Source: Callipepla californica brunnescens
Taxonomy: Eukaryota > Chordata > Aves > Galliformes > Odontophoridae
Reading direction: 5' to 3'
DNA length: 64,000 nt
NCBI GenBank assembly: GCA_023055505.1
Contig: JALIRH010000010.1
Location: forward strand, 6,082,001-6,146,000
Positions 44,067-64,000 of this stretch are shown one piece after another (the first letter of the stretch is position 1; each line of letters starts with the position of its first letter). The position numbers and the translations under genes are program-made. The notes under the pieces are model-generated. The model saw only the letters and a list, made by a program, of their open reading frames with translations, was not told where the DNA came from and searched no databases.

Positions 44067-45722
44067 GTAATTATAAGCAAACAAGCAATTCCTGCAGTTT
44101 TGTTCAGGCACAGAATTTTTTCTCACTGGAAAAATTAGGAAAAAAGTCCTCAAGCTCCTATGTCTAAGCCTTACTGTAGTATTATATTCTTGCCTTCAGC
44201 AAGAGATTTGCACATAGAGAGCAGTATGTACACACATGTATATGTAGATGAAATCTGCCATTCTGTACACAGTTTTGCCTAAAAAAACAAAGGTAGACAT
44301 TTGATATTAAGTTAAGGATATTTGAATAGGAAACAACCTGCAAAACATGCAGGTAAGGAGTTACTATGCCAGTGACATCTACAAGAAATTCCTCTTACTG
44401 AATTTATCTTGAAGAAATTTTTGTTCTATTTTTCAAGAGAAAAATGTGTGCAACTAATATGTACCTTTGCTATTACCATGCATTTAAGTTGATTTCCATA
44501 AGCTAACTTGTTTCTTCAAACTTTCAAAAAAGCAAGCTTTTAAAATTCAAAATATTTTTATATGGAATTTTGGTGTCTGTGATACTCCGACAGAATATTT
44601 TCTGTATAAATAAGTAACTGAGATTTCATTACTGCTATCATACATTTTAATTTTCTTTCCTATCTTGATATAGAGCTTCATACAGAAAAATAAATAAAAT
44701 TATGTTAGACATTACACATAAATAGTTCTATTTCAGAAAAATACTCACTTGAACAAAAAATTTAGCCATTTAAGTCAAGACCCTTTGCAGAGGAAACAGA
44801 ACTAATGAATACTCAAAAATGGTTTTTCATCTAATATGACCTTGAATTCGTGTGAAAGTTCTGAAAGCTTTATTCTTTATTTATGGATAGAGATAAAATA
44901 ACCAAAAAAAAAAAAAAAAAAAAGAAAAGAATGAGTGGTTTTCATGAATGACAGAATGAGTGGTAAAGCAAGAACCAAGATTTAGGAACATTTCACTACC
45001 ACTTGTGGTCAGATTCCTGGGCCACACTCCAGAAGAAAAGAAAAGCATCTGTAATGACACCTGCATACTACTGAATAGTGGCATGTCCATGGCATGCAAA
45101 TCACAGATGGGTATTACTGTTTTGAAAAAAATAACTAGAAACCTTGGAAAACAGAGAACAAAATGTAAAGAGACTTGCATACTCATTATGAGAACATATA
45201 ATGAATTCTGTATAAGCATTGTGGTGGACAAGAATTAGGTAGATGAAACGTTAACATGATGTAATTTCTTTCTCATATAAAATTTTCCAATCACTCTTAT
45301 CAGGCTAGGAATGCAGTATAGTATTGATGAGATAATTAATTCCTAGGATTATGCACACATAATCATTTAACATGACTAGTTGCTGAAAATTAAGGTGACA
45401 GGTTTCAACTTAGATAATTTTTTTCTTGAAATAATAATAATCATGATTGAAAAGACACCTAGTAAGTTTTGTCTACCCTGCCACTTAAATTAATGCCACC
45501 TTTGTTCCCATTGCTTGTTCCTACTGTTGGCTATTTGTAGCACTTCCACTGAGTTGCTCAAAAACAAAAAAGGTTCCTACAGGAAGATAAATATTAAGTA
45601 TGATATAAAGATCTAATATGCTGCACAAGTCTGATCTTGATTGTCACTGTGAATTTATGCAGTAAATTTTATTAATTGGCTGTTGAAGAGAATGGTTTAA
45701 TTCCTCAGTGTTTCATTTACAG
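44067..45722 (+). other. SCN3A: Intron 11
   Basis: Contains an A-run at about 44904-44922. Ends TTTCATTTACAG. No other feature recognised. Confidence 0.75.
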
Positions 45723-45855
45723 GGCACCACTACTGAAACAGAAATAAGAAAAAGAAGGCTGAGTTCTTATCAAATTTCCATGGAAATGCTGGAAGATTCT
45801 GCTGCAAGACAAAGAGCAATGAGCATAGCTAGTATACTTACAAACACAATGGAAG
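45723..45855 (+). CDS. SCN3A: Sodium channel coding exon 12 (I-II linker)
   Basis: 133 bp, the usual family length. Encodes [20 protein letters not shown], then [19 protein letters not shown] and TNTME. Ends within a Glu codon; donor GTATTT. Confidence 0.94.
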
Positions 45856-54120
<8,265 letters not shown>

Positions 54121-54606
54121 GTTCTGAACCTGTTTCTGGCCTTGCTACTAAGCTCCTTTAGTTCAGACAACCTTGCTGCTACAGATGATGATAATGAAAT
54201 GAACAATCTCCAGATCGCAGTGGCAAGAATTCAGAAGGGAATAGATTATATTAAAAAAAAGATACAGGAATTCATACAAAAAGCCTTTGTTAGAAAACAG
54301 AAAGCTTTAGAAGAAATCAAAGCACTTGAAGAACTAAACAACAAGAAAGACAGCTGCATTTCCAATCATACTGCTGTTGAAGTAAGCAAAGATATGAATT
54401 ATCTAAAAGATGGGAATGGAACTACCAGTGGTGTAGGCACAGGCAGCAGCGTGGAAAAATATGTTGTTGATGAAAGTGATTACATGTCCTTCATAAACAA
54501 CCCAGGCCTCACCGTGACAGTACCAATTGCTGTTGGAGAATCTGATTTTGAAAATTTAAATACAGAAGAGTTTAGCAGTGAATCTGATATGGAAGAAAGC
54601 AAACAG
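54121..54606 (+). CDS. SCN3A: Sodium channel coding exon 16 (end of domain II S6, II-III linker)
   Basis: 486 bp. Encodes [20 protein letters not shown] (end of S6) and the II-III linker, with a basic stretch ([19 protein letters not shown]) and the ankyrin-G binding motif [20 protein letters not shown] that holds channels at the axon initial segment. It ends ...SKQ before donor GTAGGA; the mammalian residue at this junction is usually Glu. The next exon is not in the window. Confidence 0.94.
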
Positions 54607-57600
54607 GTAGGAACTTTTCTGTCTTAACCATTACATTGTAGTCCCGCATTTACATATTTGTCTATTTCATATTTAGTGTTCTTCAAAATACTGTCTCATC
54701 CCTTGTAAATATATGTTTCATTATTTTAAGAAAATAAAATTCAAACTAAAAAAATGTGCTGCTTAACAGTACGCTAAGAATCCTTAGACTTTACATTCCT
54801 AATGCTCTGTTTATTAGCATTTGGAAGATGTATCATATGGTTATTTATTTTACAATGTTTTTATGCAGTTTTAGGACTAGCACACATTTCATAAAACAGC
54901 CTTTGTGTACCTAAATACTATCAGGATTTGTGGAATAAGATTATTATAGAAGGCTAATGTACAAGTATATTGTTTTGCATATCTAGTCAAATAAATTTTA
55001 AAGAAAATGCATTTTTTTCTGTAGTTAGGGTAGTTTTAAGCAAGAAACCCGAGGCATGATAAATAAATTATGCATTTTGAGTTATCTGTTTTTTTTTGTG
55101 AGTAATATTCATTCAGATTTTGAGGTTCAGAGAATATGTCTTTCTGAACTGAATCAGTTCAGACATAGATCAATGTCATAGTAAAGCAATATCTTAAAGT
55201 TGTCCCAGAGAGCACACTAATATTGTAGTATTGTAGTATATATGCACATAGAAGCAATTTACGTGAAGCTCTTATGCTATTCTTACTGTGCAAAGAGACA
55301 GATTTGTTCTAAAATACAGAAGCTAGGTAGCTCATGTACCTGTAAACTTGGTCAGGTTATCAAAGTATTAATGGAAAAGTTAATATACTGGAGTGATGAT
55401 CAATGATAAATTACTAAATACACTAACAAAATATATATGTGTATATATATATATATTTAAATGCATTTAGAAATAAAGGAACTGTGAGATTTAAGGTGTT
55501 AGGAACTTTGGATAGATATGTTTTCAATTAGATCACTTGCTGGGATTTTGTCAGGTAGGTTATTAATACAAAAGGGTCTGTTTATGATAAAGCAAACTCT
55601 ATTTCTGTAAAGAAATCCTGCATTCACGACTGTATCATAGCAGCAAAGCTGCTCTATTTTCAAAAAATGCTGTATTCCACAGCAATACCAAACTATATCA
55701 CATGTCTTTAGTGGATACCCATTATCCAGTTAATTACAGTATGCTGTTTTTCTTCAAGAAAATAGAGTAACATAAAAAGTGTGTGTTCATTTGCAACAGT
55801 AAAGGTTACTCTGCATAATAACTGTAAGATTAAAAGGCAGATATTCCATCGAGTTGCTCAGTTATGGGACAAATATTTTCAATAGCATTCTATGGTGTAG
55901 CATATAAACTGTCATGAAAATTTCAGAATATAGGAGAATTAAGAATTATACAAATTATGAGCTCAACTAGCATCAGAAAATAAGCTTTCAGAGAGACTCT
56001 GGGTCTGAGAGCTACGTGTTTTTCATGTAAGCTGATCTAGTGAAAGTTATCTTTTCTAATGAACTTTTAGCAGTGTCTTCTAACTCTTTTGATATGTTCT
56101 GATGCTATTTCTTTAAATGAATCCTCAGTCTAAATGTTTTGCTTTCCTTGTGGTTAATTTTTAGAAATACAGTAATGAATTCCTTCATAATAACTCTGCT
56201 TCACAATAACTCTGCCTTAAGAAAATATATGCTTAAAAAATTTCAGAATATGTAATTTTTTCAAAAGTTTTTATTATGCATTTGGAAGTTCAGAAGGTAA
56301 TAAGCTGTGGTTACAGGACAAGTTAGCCTCAGCCGAAGAGCTCAGAGGTGTCCATCCTCATCTGTCTTCAGATTTCCTAACAGTCTTTACTACCTTCTCT
56401 GCTACAATGTATTTTCAGGGCATGTACTTGTGCAATATCGTTGCACAACAACATCGTCCCATAGGTATCATTTCATTGTTTCTTCTTTAAGATAGATTGA
56501 ATTGGTCAGTTTAACAGTGCACCACCATGAGGAATAGATGAGGAGAAAACTAAACAGCGACTAAAACTCCTTCAAAGTGAAGGGTGTAAGTACACCGTAA
56601 GAAAATGATGATAGTGATTTTAAGGTATTTTCACAAGTCAGTTGCTCCATTCACTCCCATCTCTACTTATCTCAGGAATCAGCCTTTTTTCTTCTTCTAA
56701 GGTGATTATGAACTTCCAGTACTATGCTAAATCAAAAGTGATTTTGCCTTTTTTAATGAACTTTAAAAATACCATTATGTCTTCAGGAAAAGAATCCAAA
56801 TCCAAATGCTTGTAGAAGCAGAGTGAAAGTGAAAATTACAAGTGGCTGAGGAAAATCAACCACTAAATGATGGAGTATATATATATTAAGAAATTGTCAA
56901 GAAAATTTCAACAGGGATAAAATAAGTTTAGGGCATCTGTAGAACCTTAAGATTTCCATAGAGTGTCCTGGTCACTACCGTTGCAAAGCTAGAGCAATAG
57001 CGCTCCCCTCGAGTTCAGCTCACAGAGAGCTATTTAGCATGTCACATATATTTGTACAGTGAAAGAGTACATCTTATGAATGGTAGCTAATAAGTAGTGC
57101 TTTGAAAAATGTTAATTTTTGTAGTGATTTTCAGTTCTGTTGTGTATTCTTTATCACACTCTTTCTTGATGACTTTTAGAGAAAAGATTAAGTACTTCTA
57201 TTTTATTGTGTTCATAAAAATGCACCTTCTTTGGTAATACATGAACAGTTCTTCTGGTGTGTGACAGGAATTTAGCAGAATTCCTATTCTTATTCAACCA
57301 AGTCAACATAACTGCCTTCTGCTGCCTTCTGATTTCCTTTTAAGGGAAATTAAGACTATATTGCTTCAGTGTCTAAGTTACCTCTTTAGAAAAGTACACC
57401 ATCATTTGCTTTATCTCGCTTCTCAAGGGATATAACTGAGACAACATTCCTGGCTGGAGGAGGGCTGGTCTGCAAAAGGAGGGGTAAGAGAAGGGGCAGA
57501 AATCCCCTGCCTTAGCTGCGACAGTACTTAACACTTAAAATTCCCTCACAAGATTTCCCCTTTAATAATTGCTTTATTCATTTATTTATATTTTTGCAAC

Positions 57601-60600
57601 AGAATTCTGGGAAGCTTGACCTGCGCAAGAGCTCTAAAATAAACTTTTATTTTTGTATCTTCTTGACTGCTGCTGATGTTAAGAGCAGAATGATTATTTT
57701 ATATGTGTCATGAATAACAGGTCATGATAGAAGCAGGGGGTGGGCAGATGCCTATGATAAAAATGCCACAGAAAATATGACTGTGGGACTGCGAAAAATA
57801 TATTTTTTTTCTTCTTTTATTGTTTAATATATTATATTACAAAATAACTCTAGCCACTGTCACTTTTGGAAGGTTGGTTGATTTCTTTTTTTTTATTTTA
57901 TTTTTATTTTCTTCCCTGTTTGTAAAAATACCTGCTAATTCATTTGCCACTTAATAAATAACTTCCCAAATTTTCCAGAATGTATTCTGGAACCTGGTTA
58001 TAACTTCCAGACCTAAACAAGATCTTTCTAATAGATATCACTAGAAATTTAGGGAAGTCTGTTTGGATGTAACGCTAGGTTAAAAAAAAAAGTTCATGTG
58101 TACTCAGGAGAACTTGACTACAAGGTCGTATTCATCAGCCTGGCCAGAAGTCAAATCCACAGAATTCTACTATTGCTAATTCCCAAATAAGATAGTAGTT
58201 TATTCATTATTTGGAGAAAAACTTTTTCCACAGGCTTCAGATAATGCAGACTTATTTTCACTGTACTTAACTGTGTCATCAACATGTACTTGAGATAGAA
58301 TTTGCTGAAGAACTCAGATCTGTATCACAAGCATCAGGTTGAAGGACTCAGGACCAGTGGAGTGGTCTAACCAAGAAGTGTCTTCAACATTTTTGATCTT
58401 TTTCATATTGTACCTAAAGCTGTTCTTTGTCTCTCCAAATCTACTTTGGCTTTCAAATTCTCCAAGAAACATCTTAACCTATACATTTTTTAGCTCTTAC
58501 GTCTGCAGATTCAGAAAAGGCTTGTTGTAATGAACTGACAACATATACTTGAAGTTACTCAAGTAGCTATCTAACATGGTGAAAGCTCAAGTTTTTTATT
58601 GTCTCAACACCGGACACATTAGAAATAAAACTGTAGTCTTAAGTAAACATTAAACTTAGCATCACTTAAGTTAATGAAAAATGTCTTTCTCTTTGTGTAT
58701 ACTATGCTAGAATATTTGTCTTGTAGATTACTGTTTGCATTTGCTTAATTTACATAGATCCTAAAACAGCCTAAAACTAGAGCAAGTAAGTTTATCATGA
58801 AAAACTATAACATCAAGGATAAGAGGATAATGGAAAAATAAATATGCAAAACTTGAGATTTGGATGAGAAAGAGTATTTATTGTTAAGACATTAAAAGTT
58901 ACCACTTATTTTAGGATAACCGTTGCCTGAAAGTAACTGAAGGAAGATTTGATTAAAGAAGGATTTTGCCAGTAACTACTACAAGAAAACAGGAGTGGAA
59001 TAGCCAATGAGATAAAATAACAGATTTCTGTTCTGAAAATAAGATATTCAAGATAACTAATTTTAAAAGTAATAAGAAAATGAGAAGTAACTAAAATGAG
59101 AAGTGTTTTTTAAATTTAACTTGTGGATGATGTTTTTATTACAAAATATACCCGCTAATCATTGATGTAAATTGAATATGTTAATATTACCAGATATTAG
59201 ACTGCTAACTATCATGTTTTTGTACTATTTATTAACTGCATGTTACCTCTGAATCACAACTTTCTGAATAAAGTTGTGGATTTCAACATAGAAAAGTAAT
59301 TTTAAAGATGCTCTTCAACTATGGTCAGTTGGTTTCAGAACCAAAGAAAAATCTGTAGACTTTTAAAGAATATCTACAGGCATCTATCATGTGGAATTCG
59401 AAAATATCCTTCAACATCAAATCTACTAAGCTTTCCAACCCAGGAATCAGCATCACTAGTGCTTTTGTGACTAGGTAAAGTGAAAAGACAGAAATAGAGT
59501 TACTGTGTGCCAGAAACTAAGCACTGCTGTGGGGTTTCAGTGAGTTTCTCAGCCAAAACTTACTCAATAGTTATTTGATCTTTTATGTTTTTTGGAAGGT
59601 TTTTTTTTTTTTTTTTTTATCATGTTTCTTTTAAAATATCCAACCACCTAAATTCCCCCTTTCTACAACTGACCAAATCAGTGATGATGACTTCTCACAT
59701 TAGATATTTTGTAAGATAGGGACAAGCTTTTTACTTTCATTGCCATCTGTAAGTTTCACCACTACTATAAGAAGTATGAAGGAAAAATGGGAAGATATAT
59801 AACTTCAAAGTATATTGCTTACTATATGTACATTTTTCAAATAAACTACATAATCACATAGCCAGTTAAATGAAGATGAGAATGTTAAACCAAAAAAAGG
59901 AAAAACCTTTAAATTTACATTCAGATGCATTAAGCACTCTATAAATACTAGAAAAATTTCCAAATCTGCTAATCATTATTTTAATAATTGCATTTTTGTT
60001 TATGAACCATAAACTCAGAGTGCAGATTACTTGGTCTAGTTCCTGCATTTCTTATTTCTCTAAAATAAACTAACAAGCTCTGTAGAAAGGTTTGTTAAGC
60101 ATTCCAGGTGGTATGTATTTCCCTTTTTGCAAGCTGATCATAAACTTTTAATAACTATGTTTTAATTGTGTTAAAGCCATACTTGAATTAGAAATTCCAA
60201 AAAGAAGAAAACTAGAGATCCTGTGTCTTGAACTTCACTGCCTACCATTCTTACTTCTCACAGGGGTAAAACCAAGCTGGAGTAATCAAGAATGCAGCTC
60301 TGGTGCTTTTTAACCAGGTAGAGCAACGTGTCACCACTTTCACACAGGTTACCTAAGCAAGTTATACATATATATGTATATATATATATAATCACTTTTT
60401 AATGGATTTTGATTGGCCTGCATGCTATACAGCTATGTTCCTTCCCTATCCATTGCAAGATGGTAGAAACATGCACAGCTGCTCTCTGCTGAGTCACGAG
60501 ACTCACATCACAGCATGGTCAGGTGGGATTGGCAACCCAACATACATTTTTTAACTCTGCTAATGATTTTTCTGGATATTTTAATGAAGTCTTTAGCAAT

Positions 60601-63600
60601 AACTGCATGTTCTGCAGGTTATGAAGTATGGATCATAAAAGTACTGGAATGTTATACTTTAAAGGGGCCAAAGAAAAAAGGGAGCATGCACAGTTTTTAA
60701 AAAATAAAAACAACCCTTTTTGATTCAGCCCTTATAAATGTATATATTTAACGAAATATGCTAGGTCATTTATCTAATGATTATTGCCACACTTCAGCAC
60801 CTTAATGAATGAAATTAATGAATACAATTTAAACTATTGCAGAAGCTTGCATAAAAATTGATATATTTTTAAATCTGTAATGCACTGTAATGCAAATCCT
60901 CAAGATGCCATAAACTATATTCTATACTCATTTGGGCAGCGCATATCTTGATTTTTATAAACTGCAAGAAGAGCAAACAGTTTCATAATTGCTGAAACTA
61001 TACGTAGCAAAGAAACCCTGTAAAATAAAAATCTCAGAGTGTGCCATTCAACAAATAACCTTTTCTTAAAGTTTAAACTCCATCATAAACAGTGACACTT
61101 TTGAATGTCTTTCACAATAACCACGTCTGTTACTGAGTTGGCAGACTTTACCCAGAGTAAATGAGAATAATCATAGAGTAGTCAGCACTGCTTTTATAAA
61201 ATTGTGTATAAATATGCCCTAGTTGTTTTTTCATTGTGAGTGAATATAATGTCCATTACAGCATCATTGTCAGAGCCTTTGGGATTAGGATGGCAAATGT
61301 TACACAGGAATTAAAGTTATATGGAACTTCAGAGTTCAAATAATCCAGGTAAAACTTGAACACAAAATTTTGTTGAGGTTGAGATTTCAAATCCTACAGC
61401 TGGATTCAAAGTTGTTACATTCAGGCAGTCTCACTGGCTTCAAAAGAATAACCATACTGCTCCACCTGTACGTCTGTGTAATGTGATCTATTGACATTAT
61501 ATTGTAATATAAATTTTTCAGTGATACCAACCAAAATTTATATTTGCTGTGTATTCTGAAAAGTCTGTAATTTCACTGATTAATTTTTAAACCAAGATAT
61601 GCCTCAAACATCAAATAAAGCTTTATGGAAAGAGTTTTTTAAAGTTGTTTCCCTAATATAAAAGTCAAGTATTATAAAATTTGTGATTTAAAGTTAGTTT
61701 AGAATCTCTTTGGAATCATCAAGCTCCATTATTTTATATTTTGTCACTCAATTACAGTGCAGCTTTAAAGATGATAAAACTACATGGCTAAATTTCCTAA
61801 AGGCAATTTGTAATGGCTGAATCCCTTTATTTTACAGTCACTTGAATCATGAAGCAGTTTGTAAAGCTTAAAGTTTTTGTTGCCTGCTCTTGCTCTTATT
61901 AAAATCTAGAATAAAATCACATGAGAGCAAGACTGGGTCTTAAGTGAATGCATTTTCTCGTAATTGGGCACATTAACATGCTGTTGGTCAAAGCTTGTTT
62001 TAATGATCTAAGCTGTTGAAAATAGATGCACTGCTCTGAAAGGATGATATGGAGGCTGATTATATGTATGTTTAGCCAAGTGTTTGGGTTGGTGGTTAAG
62101 CGTTTTTTTGTTACATCTTAAACAATAAGATTTATGATACTATTTTCTGAAAAATACAATCCCATTGAGGAAGTCTTATTCTTTTTATTTTATTTCTGTG
62201 TGTGATTTCCACAGCCTTGCTCAGGCTTCTGCGCTAGAAAAGCATGTTGTTTTGCTGACATAGGCCTTGAGAATGCTGCATCATAAGCAATTGCTTTCAA
62301 ATGTATCCTTGTAAAGAAAAATATGGTATTGTATCACTGAAGACATAAGTATTTACAGGGCATGGCATATTCTAGAGGCTGATAAGCACATGTATGAGGT
62401 GAAAGGAATATCTCTTGAGTTTTCTTAGCTTTGTTAGTTTTATTGATGGGGAAAAAAAAAGTCATCTTATTTAAAATTTAAATTTAATTTAATGGTTCTT
62501 TCCTAATTTAGGGACATGGAGCAAAGAAGAGCAGTTGTAGTAACTTCATGGTATTTTCAGTCATTCTATTGTTGAGGGAATGCTTTATTTTTATTATTTA
62601 TTATTATTATTATTATTTATTTTTTATATTGTTGAGGGAATGATTAAAAAATTATAGTGTTTTGTTTTACTGTATATAAATTGCAATTCTGTCACTTGTT
62701 TTTTAGCAGCTATGCTGACAGGACTATCTGAAACACAGATGGCATGGGAAGAAGCCATTAAAGAATTGACTACCTTTTAATTGGAACTCATATGGATTAA
62801 TTATTTATGCTCACTATGAACTTTTTTCTTGCTACAATTAAGTCAGTCATTGATCTAATGTTGAGGGGTCTAGCCATAAATGACTTTTTCTAACTTAAAT
62901 GTGGCAGATTATTGTTCTCAAAATATTCAGGCTTTATTTAATTAAGAAACTGCCTATAATTTCTGTGACAATTTCCATAATCTTTTATTTCTTTCATTAC
63001 CACGATATATAAGAAAATTGACTCATAAATCATTTCCTTTACCACAGTAGAGTGCATTTTGGTCTGTAAATGTAATACAGAAAGCAAAGTTTCAAATATT
63101 TTCATTAGAAAAAGCACAGATGATTTTGGTTCAGTTACTGCATGACCAGCAGTAAAAGCATTCAGTTATAGGCAATACAGCAATTATTTTTTTATATACA
63201 TAAATTTTCGAAATCATAGTAAAAGTGCAGTATGAAAAGGGAAACATGATACTTACATGTTTACTAAGCATGAACTAACCACTGGAAATATCAAAATCTC
63301 AGTGTATTTATCCAAATCTTTTTATACTTGTCATGTGATTTTCCAGGTATGACAGATCATGGTATTTGGAAAGGGAAAGAGTGGTTTTCAAACTAATACA
63401 AGTGTGTTTGTCAGAAATCTTTCCATTATGCAACAAGTCCTTTATTTTTGCTCACAATACAGTTACAGCTATGTAAACTGAGGTCTGATTGATCCATATT
63501 TAACAGCCCTGAAATTACATATCACCTAGCATAAATTATTTTTAAACATAAATCATCTCATGTGAGTTGAATATGAAAGTGGAATTGCTTACCAAATTAT

Positions 63601-64000
63601 ATAAAGAGATGTGTGCCATTTCCTTCAAAAAATCTCTCAGCTCTCATTGCAGTTTTCTCAAGAGACTTGGTTTGAACTAAATAACTAGCTTCAATTTGCA
63701 GCAGGGTCTCTGAAAGACAGAATACATAGCATTGCCATTTTAAAAAGTTTTCATCTGCTATTTGAAGTAAGATCATTCAAATCATCTGAATGAGAAATGT
63801 GCTGGTATAGAGAATTCTCTCACAAGCTGTACAAAAAACTCTAACAAAGGTCAAACTTCATGATCAGACCTGCTTAGCTGAAAAGTATAAAAATGTCAGT
63901 GATCTAATGCCTTTCTGTTACATCACCTCATCAACAACTTCAGTGTTCTGAAGATGCTTCTCTAAATTTCTATGGATTACTGCTACACAGTATAAGCCAG
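54607..64000 (+). other. SCN3A: Intron 16, 5' part (continues past the window)
   Basis: At least 9.4 kb. I searched by eye for the expected next exon (linker sequence starting near KLNATSS in the family) and did not find it. Contents seen: (TA)n near 55435-55456 and 60367-60391, a T-run near 59600-59620, and a TTA-rich repeat at 62583-62627. No other gene or transposon recognised. Confidence 0.7.

Overview
This window is vertebrate nuclear DNA, most likely from a bird of the chicken order (Galliformes). It is AT-rich with long introns. It carries CR1 LINE 3' ends, mariner remnants of the chicken Galluhop/Mariner1_GG type, an ERV-L-like provirus, and the first half of a voltage-gated sodium channel alpha-subunit gene that best matches SCN3A.

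Layout. Positions 1-2187 hold nothing I can recognise. Positions 2188-9950 are one complete LTR retrotransposon / endogenous retrovirus on the + strand. It has two 574-bp LTRs that read as identical, a 5-bp target duplication (ATACT), a tRNA-Lys primer site, an intact 1016-codon gag, and an intact protease-RT-RNase H-integrase frame that follows gag in the same frame after a single UAG. It has no env. From 9951 to 27631 there is non-coding DNA with a 5'-truncated antisense CR1 (about 12483-13560), two mariner remnants (about 17284-17593 and 18090-18575) and a CR1 tail (about 18600-18677). From 27632 to the end lies the sodium channel gene. Its first coding exon is preceded by 50 bases of 5' UTR, and 16 sequential coding exons plus one alternative exon follow. 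They run from the start codon to the II-III linker at 54606. Every exon boundary keeps the frame, giving 1140 codons. The rest of the window (54607-64000) is an intron, and the gene continues beyond the window.

Most notable points. (1) The provirus primer-binding site is not the usual ~18 nt. Positions 2766-2841 are a base-perfect antisense copy of an entire mature tRNA-Lys(CUU), including the post-transcriptional CCA. (2) Its Gag has two N-terminal hydrophobic segments and roughly 45 heptads of coiled coil encoded by a 21-bp minisatellite, all ahead of an ERV-L-like capsid region. (3) gag and pol share a frame across a UAG followed by GC-rich foldable sequence. (4) Identical LTRs and open frames indicate a very recent insertion, upstream of and in sense with the channel gene. 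(5) The channel gene has a textbook U12-type AT-AC intron 2 and a pair of mutually exclusive exons 5N/5A that differ by Asn versus Asp.

Paralogue assignment and all family names rest on recognition of sequence motifs, not on database searches.
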